Source of the DNA: Gari tellinella
Taxonomy: Eukaryota > Mollusca > Bivalvia > Cardiida > Psammobiidae
Assembly: GCA_922989275.2 (NCBI GenBank)
Contig: OV277857.1
Location: 7,750,001-7,814,000 of the forward strand
Reading direction: 5' to 3'
Length of the DNA stretch: 64,000 nucleotides
In this document: positions 1 to 10,460 of the stretch, piece by piece
Layout of the letters: each line of letters starts with the position of its first letter
Position numbering within the stretch: position 1 is the first letter of the stretch
The notes under the pieces: generated by a model
Seen by the model: the letters and a program-made list of their open reading frames with translations, nothing else
Databases searched by the model: none
What the model was told of the DNA's origin: nothing
Made by a program: the position numbers and the translations under genes

Positions 1-37
1 AAAGCATTTCAAAAATCTTACCAGATAGTAGGCTAGC

Positions 38-109
38 TTAAAGCAGGTTGAAAGTAAAGCAGAATGCTCCTAAAGGAGCATTTCTGCTTTACTTCCAACC
101 TGTTTTAAG
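38..109. repeat. H2-type perfect hairpin (MITE core)
   Basis: Inverted repeat with arms reading TTAAAGCAGGTTGAAAGTAA and its complement around the apex CTCCTAAAGGAG. This hairpin type recurs about ten times in the window inside elements with different termini. No terminal inverted repeats were found around this copy, so it is probably a decayed MITE remnant. Positions 110-440 show nothing else recognisable. Confidence 0.7.
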
Positions 110-459
110 TGGTCATATATTGTCTCCATAGAAATCATATATTGTCTTCATAGAAAAAACACCTGGCTTTGTTAATACATTAAATAAACAGTAGGAAGAC
201 AATACACAATTCTTTCCCAATAAAACCGTTAGTACTAAAAACAAGATTCTGTTTATAACCCGTCTTCTGTATTTTATACAAAATAAAATATTCTAATGTT
301 TTATTTAAAGCAATGCAAAGACGTTCAGACCGTTTGTGTCCAGATCAAAACTCGAGTTACTTGACATTGACTTACTCTGATCTGAATCCAAACTGTATGC
401 AAGTTCGAGTCAACATTTCTAAAGCAAGGATACTCGTTAATTATCACCTTACACAGGTA

Positions 460-706
460 CAGTGGAGAATCTGTTATTCTTTCCCAATAAACGCGTTTAC
501 GCTAAAACTATTATTTGCAGTGCAAACAGGTTGGAGCCATATCAGACGCCGGGTAACCCGGCGTCTGATCAGGCTCCAAACTGTTTGCCACCAAGATAAA
601 CATGAAATATCAGAATTGTCCAAAAACTTATTCTTTTCTACGTTTTAGCGCTTTTCGTTTGCGTACGTTTGCGTTTAAACGGGAAAGAATAACAGATTCT
701 CCACTG
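460..706 (+). mobile_element. MITE family 1 copy (26-bp TIRs, H1 core)
   Basis: A 247-bp element that starts CAGTGGAGAATCTGTTATTC and ends with the complement. The TIR continues for about 26 bp to TTTCCC. The middle is the H1 hairpin (GATCAGACGCCGGGTAAC around the apex). TA dinucleotides flank both ends, as for Tc1/mariner-like MITEs. This copy is unusual because an exact 18-bp direct repeat (442-459 and 707-724) also brackets it. The reading frames through it are by-products of the hairpin and encode nothing recognisable. Confidence 0.85.
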
Positions 707-1080
707 TATCACCTTACACAGGTAACCATAACTTTTTCTAGTTTCGTTGATACTTCTTAAAAGCAAACATACCAACTAAAACAAGACGCTTAAACAGCAA
801 TTTTAAACAGACGTTCTTATTAGATAACTCCTAAATTTTTCGTTGCAATAAAAGATGTAGAATGTAGTTTGAAAGTGAAGCCATGGACTTTGTGTGAAAT
901 TTACATGTATAGTTTTCAACATTTATTGGACATACAAATAGTCGGGGACTAATCCTTACATGTAAAATATTTCAAAAAAGTAAGAAACAACTTGCTCCTG
1001 GCAGATCTATTTAACTTAATTCATCTTTCCTTCAATTGTATTTGTTTGAGTGGAAATTCTAAGTCATTGGGTTTATTATA

Positions 1081-1324
1081 TAGTGGAGAAAACGTTATTC
1101 TTTCCCAATAAACGCGTACTCTAAAACTATTATTTCCATTACAAACAGTTTGGAGGCAGATCAGACGCCGGGTAACCCGGCGTCTGACCAGGCTCCAAAC
1201 TGTTTGCCACCAAGATAAACATGAATTATCAAAATTGTTCAAAAGTTGTACTTTTCAACGTTTTAGTGTTTTGCGTTTGCGTACGTTTGCGTTTAAACAG
1301 GAAAGAATAACAGATTCCCCACTC
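1081..1324 (+). mobile_element. MITE family 1 copy, slightly diverged ends
   Basis: Same organisation as the copy at 460, with terminal substitutions (TAGTGG at the left, CCACTC at the right). The H1 hairpin is at about 1145-1205. TA flanks both sides. The stretch 725-1080 between the two copies shows no gene or repeat that I recognise. Confidence 0.8.
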
Positions 1325-1326
1325 TA

Positions 1327-2445
1327 CCGACATACCGTATTTGCACATAACGTTGAAGATCAAAAGAAGAATCTAAATGAAATCCGTAAAGTACGTATGT
1401 ACTTTGTATTTGTAAAGTCTTATCTTGATATGCACTAATAAGCATTGTCTTTTAAGGAAATGCATGGTATCAATGTTTTTGATTAAGCATATCCTCCTTC
1501 ACAACTATGTGCTGATCGAATAGTTAAATGGTGTTCGGGAATTATTGAATATATTAATGTATATTTCTCCTTCTGGTGACATATTTCAACAAGTAACATA
1601 CATCATAACTCTTGTTTAAATAGTGAATTTTGTTTTCATTTTCTTAATAAGAAATTTAAAGATATTTTCATAACTGTATGAGGCGAATCCCAACGAAAAT
1701 CGAAGGTCATAGTTTAATTTAGTATAACCGCCATTTTGAAAGCATCATTAACATCTCAAAATTCATTTAACTTTAAGTAGGTGAAAAAGTTCAAAGATAT
1801 GTTAGATAGCAGTCAACTCGAACGCAGGTGTTGCCAACATTGTTATTTAACTCCTTGCATGTCATGCTAACGGCAAAACTGAGATAACCTTTGCAAACAG
1901 TGTTGATTCAGATGATGCAACACGTTTAACGGTGTGCCATCAGGATCCTCACTGTTTGACACAATGATTTTGAAAACAACATTTCGAAAATCTACATTTA
2001 GAACTGTAGCAGACACATTTTGGTGTATACGAAAACATTATACAGTATGCAAAGATTTAAGAAATATTTTAAATCTTTACGTTATCTAATCCCATTTCTG
2101 TAAAGCGAATTGATAATTACTTGGTATATGTTTAACAATATTTTATTCACGTTTAAAAGTGAACAAATAAGTACACTGTGCACAAAATATACGAGTATAT
2201 CATCTAAATGATAATGCACATATTATTTTGGATGGCGCATCACATTTCTGCATTTATTATTTGTATTTCTTGATTATATAATATGTTTCGTTATTAAGGG
2301 CTGTTATGTGATAATTATAAGTTCTTAATATTTCGTTATAGCTAATAGATACAAATAATATTCCTGCCGAAACTGGATGATTTCAATTTCGAAGTACATG
2401 TACCGTGAGTTGTTACGATGTTATATGCGTGTTTTTATTGATATA
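1327..2445. other. AT-rich intergenic stretch, little recognisable
   Basis: No credible exon or complete mobile element was seen. A decayed H1 hairpin (GCAAACAGTGTTGAT on the left, GGATCCTCACTGTTTGACA on the right) lies at about 1891-1966. Confidence 0.5.
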
Positions 2446-2691
2446 CAGTGGAGAATCTGTTATTCTTTCCCAATAAACGCGTTTACGCTAAAACTATTAT
2501 TTTCACTGCAAACAGTTTGGAGCCAGATCAGACGCCGGGTAACCCGGCGTCTGATCAGGCTCCAAACTGTTTGCCACCAAGATAAACAAGAATTATCAGA
2601 ATTGTCAAAAAGTTGTACTTTTCTACGTTTTAGTGTTTTGCGTTTGCGTACGTTTGCGTTTAAACGGGAAAGAATAACAGATTCTCCACTG
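2446..2691 (+). mobile_element. MITE family 1 copy, intact
   Basis: A 246-bp copy with perfect CAGTGGAGAATCTG ends, TA flanks and an undamaged H1 hairpin at its centre. It is near-identical to the copies at 16370, 17172, 53756 and 54761, which suggests recent amplification. Confidence 0.88.
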
Positions 2692-2706
2692 TACACATCT
2701 TAGGTG

Positions 2707-2922
2707 TTACCCCTTCACTGCTTAACCACGAGTACAATGTTTATTTACAAACATTTTAGATCCTGATCAGACGCCGCGTAACGCGGCGTCTGATCAGGAT
2801 CTAATATGTTTGACACTTATAACGATATCACTTTTCTCAAGTTTCCTCACATTTAAATTTGAAAGTTTGAAACAAACGACAATTATTAAAAGCATTATGA
2901 CGTCATGGCAGTGATGGGGTTG
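2707..2922 (+). mobile_element. MITE family 2 copy (TTAA-flanked, piggyBac-like ends)
   Basis: The termini read TTACCCCTTCACTGC at the left and GGCAGTGATGGGGTT at the right. The element holds an H1 hairpin (about 2755-2812) and, near its right end, the palindrome TGACGTCA. Better preserved copies (20911-21126, 29366-29580) end in TTAACCCC and GGGGTTAA, which fits TTAA target duplications as used by piggyBac transposases. The superfamily assignment is inference. Confidence 0.65.
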
Positions 2923-3118
2923 ATACGTATTAGGTGTGTTCCTTTATTAAGTAACAGACCGCCATTGCAACCATTCAGATCATTGAAAGGTCCTCTATGC
3001 TAAATATTGCTTAACCCTTATCATGCTGAATTGTCGTCTGCTTCAAAGTTATCGTCTGCAAAAAAATAAATAAAAAAATTATGCTTTTTCAAACTGAAGT
3101 CAAATTGGATATGAGTGA

Positions 3119-3182
3119 TAAACAGTTTGGATCCAGATCAGACGCCGCGTTACGCGGCGTCTGATCTGGATCCAAACTGACT
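3119..3182. repeat. H1 perfect hairpin
   Basis: Arms AAACAGTTTGGATCCAGATC and complement around GACGCCGCG/CGCGGCGTC. It sits next to text typical of family 2 (GATATGAGTG on the left, GCAGTC-like remnants around it). The ends of any host element are decayed. Confidence 0.75.
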
Positions 3183-3303
3183 GCAAATGTTAGCCAAGTC
3201 GCGCTTAACACGATAAAAGGTAAACTCAATGTCCACTAAACAATGGACAACTCCATTTCTATTTAAGCCTAGTGCATGTCATATATTTTGGCTTTTTGAA
3301 CTA

Positions 3304-3445
3304 TAGTAAAACTTCTCTTTTACGACCACTAAATTAAGTTTAATTAGTTGATGATTGCGACGTGTGACTGCTTAAAGCAATGTGACAGTAAAACAAAGAG
3401 CGCCTTTAGGAGCTTTCTGTTTTAATGTCATCTTGCTGTAAGCTG
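3304..3445 (+). mobile_element. MITE family 3 copy, right end lost
   Basis: The left terminus TAGTAAAACTTCTCTTTTAC matches the family 3 end (CAGTARAACCTCTCTATTAC) after a TA. The H2-like hairpin follows at 3370-3440 (AAAGCAATGTGACAGTAAAAC arms). The right terminal repeat is not found. Confidence 0.6.
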
Positions 3446-3627
3446 GTCTTCACTGTTTGCATTTGAAAACTGAATTATTCATCGAAAACTGTTTTCAAAT
3501 GACGTTATACACGTCACTATTGCACAATTGGTTAAGCAGTCACCTGTCTTTAACTCTCAAACACTTTCCTCTGAATGATCGTAATGGCGAAAATTTACTT
3601 TAACAGTTTTACATGTAGTTCCAAATA

Positions 3628-3825
3628 CAGTCGAAACTCGATATTACGAACTCGCTTAAATCGATCTTACCAGTATTTCGTAAGTTGAATTTTGATGAGG
3701 CAATCTCGTTTAAGTCGAACATACCCGTATTTCAAAGTTAAAACGTGGCTAAGCCACGTTTTAACTTTGAAATATGGTTATGTTCGAACAAACGCGAGTT
3801 CGTAGAATCGAATTTTTTTTTACTG
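3628..3825. mobile_element. MITE family 7 copy (CAGTCGAAMYTCGAT ends)
   Basis: It begins CAGTCGAAACTCGATATTAC and closes near TTTTACTG after a long arm of CGAACxxxCGCGAGTTCG type. The internal perfect palindrome is AAAACGTGGCTAAGCC and its complement. TA flanks both sides. Related copies are at 15168 and 15778. Confidence 0.65.
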
Positions 3826-3989
3826 TATATGACATTGATGATTTGTTAAGTAATTTATTAAAATCTATAGGGTCAAGATGTTGTTAGAGTTTGTGAGAGA
3901 GTGATAGTGTAAGTTTGTGTAAGTATGAGAGAAGGAGTGTAAGTGAGAGAGTGACGAGTGTGTAAATGTGGGGAAAGACCAAAGGGTAT

Positions 3990-4231
3990 ATGGTAAAACT
4001 TCTCTATTGCAACCACTAAAAAGAAGGCTAATTGAGTTTATAAAAGCCAGGGAACAGCTTAAAGCAAGGTGATAGTAAAACAAGTAGCTTCTAAAGGAGA
4101 TTTCTGTTTCAATTTTACCTTGCTCTAAGCAGTCACCTAGCTTTAAGCAGCTACATTGCTTTAAGCAGTCACTTGCCGTAAACACCTTATAATTAACACG
4201 ATTGCGTGGTGGTAAAAGTAAGGTTTGACTG
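3990..4231 (+). mobile_element. MITE family 3 copy, decayed
   Basis: The left end GGTAAAACTTCTCTATTGC and the right end GGTAAAAGTAAGGTTTGACTG are both diverged from the family consensus. The H2-like hairpin is at about 4055-4135. Confidence 0.6.
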
Positions 4232-4329
4232 TATATTCTTTGTCTTATTATGAGGTCATGTATATCCTATTGTTGTTGTTGAAAATAAAATTCGCAAGTT
4301 GCAATGTTGATTTTATCGTTTATAAATAC

Positions 4330-4474
4330 AACGCTACCTCCCTAAACCGGCCCTCTGAACAACGATGTCCTCCTTACTACAAATGTAAGCCAATTTCCCT
4401 CCCTATAACGACACCCTCCGAACAATACACCTTTTGTCTCTTATGGTGTTTCGTTGTAGAGAGGGAGTGCTGTA
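4330..4474. mobile_element. MITE family 8 fragment
   Basis: Carries the family hallmarks: CCTCCCTAAACCGG-type text, TCCCTCCCTATAACGACACC, and the right terminus CGTTGTAGAGAGGGAGTGCTG. The H1 hairpin normally found in this family has been lost here. Confidence 0.5.
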
Positions 4475-4499
4475 ACAGCACATACAGTGGCGAAGACCC

Positions 4500-4775
4500 T
4501 TTTCTTTTCTATTTCTATTTATTACTTCTACGCCATCAATTCTGATGATTATGAGAAGGGGCACATTTTAGGTGCACCAATGGGACTGTACCCGGCCGGT
4601 CACTTTATCCTGACACCGACGAACCAGTCGTAATGCTAACCCGAAATCCTGAGCGCCAAGGAGGTAAGCCATTACTACCAGTTTTCAATTCTTTGGTTTG
4701 ACCCGGCCGGGGATTGAACCCGCAACCTCCCGCACTGCAAGCGGACGCTCTACCACTAAGCCACGCTTCAACGCA
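4500..4775 (-). mobile_element. tRNA-derived SINE
   Basis: Read on the minus strand from about 4775, the sequence opens with a tRNA-like head: an A-box-like GGCTTAGTGGTAGAGCG and a B box GGGTTCAATCC. The anticodon-like loop TTGCAGT would give GCA (Cys). The 5' acceptor strand does not pair with the 3' side, so this is not a working tRNA gene. A non-tRNA body follows and ends in a simple ATAAATAGAAATAG tail. Any expression would use RNA polymerase III internal promoter boxes and mobilisation would depend on a LINE. The family was not named. Confidence 0.7.
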
Positions 4776-4960
4776 AACGAACATTACATTGTTATGAATG
4801 TTTCAAATTATCTTAAACTGGGTGACAATTCGTTTAGAACCTGATTTGACCTGATTTGACTCCAAGCTGTTTGCAATGGTCATAGGGTCTTTAACAGAAA
4901 CACGTTTAGTAGGAGAGGGCACCGTCAACTCCACTGTATTTTCTCCATTTATTTCACGTA

Positions 4961-5275
4961 CAGTGGAACTCCTCCTAACCGGAACCTCTAAATACCGGAA
5001 TCCGCTCTAAACCGGACAAAAACCGTGGTCCAGTTTCCGATCCTTCTTTATTTTAAACAATTACACAATAACTATGCCTTTTTTACGGCTTTGATTTAGT
5101 TCTACACCAAAGAAGGTACATTTATGCATATCTATTATCAGATCTAATTTCTATATTCTGGTAAGAGATATCTTAAAGCAGGTGAAAAGTAAAACAGAAT
5201 GCGCCTTAAGGCGCATTCTGCTTTACTTTCAACCTGATTTAAGTGGTCAGCTTTCTCCATACTAGCAACTAGCTA
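4961..5275 (+). mobile_element. MITE family 6 copy, right end indistinct
   Basis: The left terminus CAGTGGAACTCCTCCTAACC is followed by GGAACCTCTAAATACCGGAA. An H2 hairpin (AAGCAGGTGAAAAGTAAAAC arms, apex GCGCCTTAAGGCGC) lies at 5172-5252. The full copy at 14013-14391 shows the same plan with both ends. Bases 5276-5796 contain nothing I recognise. Confidence 0.6.
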
Positions 5276-5796
5276 TGGGGTAATGGTTTAAAACCCCTCT
5301 TAACTCTACCTTGAAACGAAAGATGAATATACTCTTGGTCAGTGGTATACATAATCGTTCAGACCAGTCAGGGTCTACACGGTTGCCCAGGCCTATCTGT
5401 CCAATTCCTTAGTGTCATTAGGGTACTCACACAAAAACACAACATCAATCACGAAAACAACCCACAATAGAATCACCACGGGGATGATAGCTTTATATAA
5501 CTGTAAGACGATACTGAAACTTGATTGCTAGATATAAAATATAACATATATGTAGATGTATTTATTTTAAAAAAGACTGTTAACCAAATGGTGTACCAAA
5601 ATAATAATAATAAAAAAAACCAAAAAACGAATCTTAGCTTTTAAGATTTTCCCAATCGCCTTTTCTACTCCGGCATAAACGGGTATATATTTGCTTTGAG
5701 CCTTGCTACATGCAATTCAAATAAAATAATAAAAGATCGCTAAATGAGTACAGCTCGGTGATCAAGTGCGCTAACGCGTTTACAAAATTTAGTGAA

Positions 5797-5880
5797 TACA
5801 TTCCAAACTCGATACTTCGAACTCGCGTTAGTTCGAATATACCCATATTTCAAAGTTAAAACATGGCTTAGCCATTGACA
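5797..5880 (+). mobile_element. MITE family 7, left half only
   Basis: TTCCAAACTCGATACTTCGA followed by ACTCGCGTTAGTTCGAATAT and half of the AAAACATGGCTTAGCC palindrome. The right arm is absent. Confidence 0.5.
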
Positions 5881-6086
5881 CTCATTACAATACTTCTGAA
5901 GTCAAAATGCCTAAATTTTAAATTTGAGAAATAAAAGCAGACGACAATTATCTAAACATTGATGACGTCATGGTTGTAAAGAGGGTGAATCCAGTGATAA
6001 AAGTGAAGTGTTTGTTTTATTTCCGCATAAGGCGCAATGCGCCTGTTAACCTTTGTACCGCCATTTTTGACTACATCCGACTTTGC

Positions 6087-6151
6087 AAGCAGTTTTGATC
6101 CTGATCAGACGACGTGTAAACACGGCGTTTGATCAGGATCCAAACTGCTTG
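6087..6151. repeat. H1 hairpin, mildly decayed
   Basis: Left arm GCAAGCAGTTTTGATCCTG, apex ACGACGTGTAAACACGGCGT, right arm complementary. A TGACGTCA site typical of family 2 lies at about 5967, so 5900-6300 probably contains family 2 remnants. Confidence 0.6.
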
Positions 6152-6387
6152 ACAATCATTTCAACATTTCTTGAGTAATTTTGTCTATAAACTAGTTTTG
6201 AAACACAAGTACAGACTACAGAAATAACGCAAACGATATTGTTGCAAGCAATGAAACGGTTAAAACACACGACATAACTTGACAATGAAAAGGTTAAATC
6301 AGTGAACAAGCCAAAGACTATCGATGAGACTATCTCTTGAAAACGTCAACCCTGTATTAACCTTTCATTGTCAATTGCGATAATTTA

Positions 6388-6452
6388 CAAACAGTTTGGA
6401 TTCTGATCAGACGCCGTGTGATGCGGTGTCTGATCAGGATCCAAAATGTTTG
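6388..6452. repeat. H1 hairpin within family 2-like text
   Basis: Left arm AAACAGTTTGGATTCTGATC, right arm GATCAGGATCCAAAATGTTT, followed by the family 2 body TGACACTCGTTTTGGAAATT. The flanking ends are decayed. Confidence 0.6.
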
Positions 6453-6887
6453 ACACTCGTTTTGGAAATTTCATCGGTCAAACTGCCTTAATGCGAACTT
6501 TGAAACGATGTTGCAGACAACAATATTGAAGCAGACGATAATATTGCGGTAAAGGGGTAAAACATTCATTAAGGATCATTCTGCCATACATGTACCTTTA
6601 GAACATATTTCTTATGATACAAATTTATTACTGTATCAATTGGGACCCTTTTTCTTCAGTGGAGGAATAAATCAAATGCGTGAAAGAAGCATAGTCTGTC
6701 ATTTAAAAAAATTATAAATAGAAGAAGATGAAACATCTAAGCAGACTACACTATGGCAGTGACTGCGTTGAGCTATGCTTACAGTCGTGATGTTATATTG
6801 TCTATTATTTTCCTACTTATTTCTTTGTTGATATCCGTTTGACTCTCTGCGTCCTTTCAGCCCTGATACAATGAAGCTCACTTATAA

Positions 6888-7143
6888 CAGGGCTGCCATA
6901 AGTTCACATGAAATATCCTAAGATTTCCAAATTTGCATTTTTCAAGTGCGAATTTACGAATCGTACCTTCACCCCGTCGCCTGTTTCTAGTTTTGTTGAC
7001 ACGTGACTACTTAAAGCAGATTGAAAGTAAAGCAGAATGCGCCTTCATGCGCATTCTGCTTTACTTTCAGCCTGCTTTAAGCAACCATGTACTAGGAAAA
7101 AAAGCCGAAGATTTAGGAAAAATCCGGAGAAATGGCAGCCCTT
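6888..7143 (+). mobile_element. hAT-like MITE, copy A
   Basis: It opens CAGGGCTGCCAT and closes ATGGCAGCCCT(T), an inverted terminal repeat of about 12 bp. The H2 hairpin (apex GCGCCTTCATGCGC) is at about 7013-7083. This is the same family as the copies at 51324, 55459 and 61415. The target duplication is not clear here, but the other three copies show exact 6-bp duplications. Confidence 0.75.
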
Positions 7144-7459
7144 TTTAACGAACGTGGATATAACGACATATTGGACATGAAATAAACTACATGTACCCCC
7201 CCCCCTTCCTATCTAAATCACATACATACATGTATGTAACAATATTCAAAAGATGGAATCAAACTAATATTAATTTATAAAAACTGAATAACGGGGCGTC
7301 TGATCTGCATCGAAACTGTTTGTCACTCATATCCAAATTTTCTTTAGATTTCTTCAGATAAAAAAGCCTGAAACTGATTTTGAATTTTCGCAGACTACAT
7401 GTATATATTTGAAGCAGACGACAATTCAGCATAAAACGGGTTAAATTTTCCAAGATTCT

Positions 7460-7670
7460 ATTTCGTTTCAAACGGGAAAGAATAACGGCTTTTCCTATTG
7501 TACAAGTTAATATACGTTATTCTTCCCCATTTCAAACCATACGAAACGCAAACGCATTGCATTAAAATGTAGAAAACGAAAATATTTTGACTATCTACAT
7601 TAAACTGAATGGCAATCATGTTGGAACCTGTTCAGACGCCGGGTTGCCGGCATCCGGCATAACTGACATC
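7460..7670. mobile_element. Decayed family 1 MITE remnants
   Basis: A right end (AAACGGGAAAGAATAACGGC) is followed immediately by a left-type end (CGTTATTCTTCCCCATTTC) and by CATTAAAATGTAGAAAACG and GTTCAGACGCCGGG. At least two degraded copies appear to overlap. The C-run at about 7197-7204 is a simple repeat. Confidence 0.5.
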
Positions 7671-7896
7671 CGGTGATAAATATAATGAAAAGTTATGAAT
7701 AATTTTCATTAAAAAAAGAAAAGCCATTGTTGTTTAACTGGAACGGAAATGATCGTGCGTTATTTCATAGCTTCACATTCATTGAATCATGTCCCCAATT
7801 AAGACTTTATTCCGTAGATAGGTCAGGCGAAGCGCCAATGTACGTATGACTAGGTGTTAAAACCATTCATTCTCATTGACGCTTCAAAGCGCGTTT

Positions 7897-7964
7897 GCAA
7901 ACAGTTAGGATCCTGATCAGACGCCGCGAAACGCGATGTCTGATCAGGACCCAAACTGTTTGAT
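7897..7964. repeat. H1 hairpin in family 2 remnant
   Basis: Arms GCAAACAGTTAGGATCCTG and complement, followed by TTTGATACTCGTTTTGAAAT, the usual family 2 continuation. Confidence 0.65.
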
Positions 7965-8103
7965 ACTCGTTTTGAAATTTCTTCAGTCATACTACCTTAT
8001 TATTCTTACTTTGAAGCATTTTGCAGACAACAATAAAGCGGTGAATAATTTGATCATGATAGGGTTAATTACTCTTCCACGCTAAAGGCGACTTAAATCA
8101 ACC

Positions 8104-8293
8104 TTGCAAACAGATTGGATCCAGATAAGGCACCGCAAATACACGGTACAACGCGGTATCTAATCAGGATCCAAACGGTTGGACACTCGTATCAATATTT
8201 CTTCAGTCCAAACCTTAAACAATATTTGCAAACAATTTGGATCCTAATCAGACGCCGCGTTACGCGGCGTCTGATCAGAATCCAAACTGTTTG
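8104..8293. repeat. Two neighbouring H1 hairpins
   Basis: One decayed hairpin (8104-8180) and one nearly perfect hairpin (8229-8293) lie about 50 bp apart. The usual family 2 text follows the second one, including TGACGTCATGAC at about 8382. This looks like two inserted or duplicated copies of the same family. Confidence 0.65.
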
Positions 8294-8794
8294 TCACTCA
8301 ATTTATATTTCTTAAGTCAAGACAGCCTAAAACTTATATTTGAGAAACAAAAGCAGACGATAATTGTTTAAAACTGGTGACGTCATGACACTGAAGGGAT
8401 TAATACTATAACAATAAAACTCTTCAATAACAAGGACATTAAAGTTTATAAAAGAATAGTAGACTAATAGAAGGCCACACTGTTACAGCGGACTATTTAC
8501 AGAGGTATGCATGGGTTACATTATTCTTAATCAATACAGCGAAGCTCGCTTATAATGAAATTGTATATAATATATACATTGGGAATCTCATTCCAAAAAA
8601 ATTTTTACACAGATTTTTTATCTTATAAGTAAACCTATTGTTAATGTTTTAATATGGAAAATTTATTTAATACTTTTCTACTTTTATCATAATTAGGGGT
8701 AGGGACTGGTTTGGTAATTAACAACCCCTGTGATATAAAATATACTCAGCATTTTAATTTATTAATTTCATATATAATCTTATAAGTTCATAGA

Positions 8795-9062
8795 TCATGC
8801 CTCTCTATGTCAGACCATCAATATCAATAAGGACCACAATGGAAATAAGAGATGTCCTTTCTCTTTTTTTGTGTAATCCCACGGGTGGTGAACAACATTG
8901 TTCCTCATTCGTGGTATTTATAATCCTTGATATTGATGTGACTGACATAGTTCATAACACAACATATATTTAATCATTGCAATTTTTATAAATTGTGTTT
9001 TGTTTTAAGATGTATGTGTGTGTTCTTAACTATTGTCATGTTAATAAATCTATCTATCTATT
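8795..9062 (+). mobile_element. Probable LINE 3' end with (ATCT)n tail
   Basis: The stretch ends in TGTTAATAAATCTATCTATC, a short tandem tail like those closing CR1-like and related LINEs. Just upstream lies a small hairpin (GAACAACATTGTTC). No coding sequence of the element remains in 8300-8795. Assignment rests on the tail and general composition. Confidence 0.4.
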
Positions 9063-9275
9063 GGAGATAACAATACAACAAGTATAACCTATCTCTAATT
9101 ATCGTATAATAAATTTGACCTGATAGAATGAAATTTGGTTATAAAAAATAATATTAGACATTCCCGAGGACTTCGTTATAAGCGAGCTTTACTATAAATG
9201 CGTTAATGCTTCAACAATAATGTCCATTGCAATAAGATATAGTCAGATTATTATTAATATAGGATATTGCATGAG

Positions 9276-9404
9276 TGTTCATAATTTATTGGATTTATTA
9301 AACGAGTCTTTTAGAAAACGATAAAAACGAGGCTTTGCCGAGTTTTTTTTGTTTTCTAAAACGACGAGTTTGATAAATCCAATAAATTACTAACACGAAT
9401 GTTA
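9276..9404. repeat. Fold-back hairpin element
   Basis: The left arm (AATTTATTGGATTTATTAAA, then CGAGTCTTTTAGAAAAC) is matched on the right by GTTTTCTAAAACGACGAGTTTGATAAATCCAATAAATT. The apex is AACGAGGCTTTGCCGAGTTT. A similar fold-back lies at 17893. No coding capacity. Confidence 0.65.
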
Positions 9405-10460
9405 TATTCTTTTTATAACATAACCTAGAAATGTTATTTATCGCAGCCTTTGAGGTCAAGTGAATGCTAAGCGCGATATAAGTAGATCTATACAGGAAAA
9501 AAGTTGTTTCCAAATTAATCCCGTTCACTAGCATAATGTTTATGTTGTTATATGTATTAATAAACACTTTCATGTAGATCTAATATTGATAAATTACACG
9601 AAAAATCTAAAAATTGAATCTACATGATGGAATGAAGACGTTGGAAATCGAACGCATAGAACGCATTTTAATGACGTCACAAGTAAACGGCGTCGTGGCG
9701 TTCCTCATTTGCATAGTTATCTAACTAGTTATATATGATATTTAAACAACGGGTGTTATTCAACGCTAACGCCGTCTGTTATGTTATAATTATTATTATC
9801 ATTGATAGAGAAGTTGTGTTTTACGGCACTGCGACTCAAAGTAGATCATATAGTGCCGATGAATGATAAGGGAAGATGAGATGAGAGGATGATGCTTTCA
9901 GGAAGATGATTTTTGGCTTATTTCATTCGTTACCAAGCAGCACATAGGATCAAAACCTTGAACCTTCCTTCCTTTTAGTTTTTGACAGAGGGGATACTCT
10001 CGGTCTAATAAACAGAAAAGAGTCCCTATTACAATTAATACGAAGGTCTTTGAGGATTGTTATTATTATCACTATTTTATCAGATTTGTATGGCGCTCTT
10101 TTCCCGCAGGAGTAGTGCGTTTAAAGCGCTTTACATGAAGTCATATAAATGTATATTTTACTTACAAAGTGAGAAAAGACAAATAACTACATTTGCAATA
10201 AAGTAAAGACATTCTACTTGTAATTCTTTCAATATAATTACTACGATTATATGAATAACGTTGAGTATATCAGATACCTGATCAGATTCCGGGTACCCGA
10301 GGGGTTCACAGTTGTCTTAAATATGGTGTGTTCTGTTACAGACTTCTCTCGGCGGCATCCCAACAAAAATGAGCCGATCTTAACCGAAGATGTAATGAAT
10401 GGGATGATGCACAATTACATGGCTTTCAGTGAACATAATCGTAGGAACAACAATAACTTC
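9405..10460. other. Region upstream of the Toll-like receptor
   Basis: No repeat of the local families was recognised and no upstream exon could be proven. The receptor reading frame is open back to an ATG at 10251, but those 70 codons look like untranslated leader rather than protein (see the receptor entry). No TATA box or start site can be fixed from sequence alone. Confidence 0.4.

Noticed and set aside
4650..4775. A tRNA-Cys gene on the minus strand
   Set aside because: Box A and box B are present but the acceptor stem does not pair and a SINE-like body follows directly.
10251..10460. N-terminal 70 codons as part of the Toll-like receptor
   Set aside because: They would place the hydrophobic signal peptide internally; starting at 10461 gives a standard receptor. 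The frame being open is compatible with 5' UTR.
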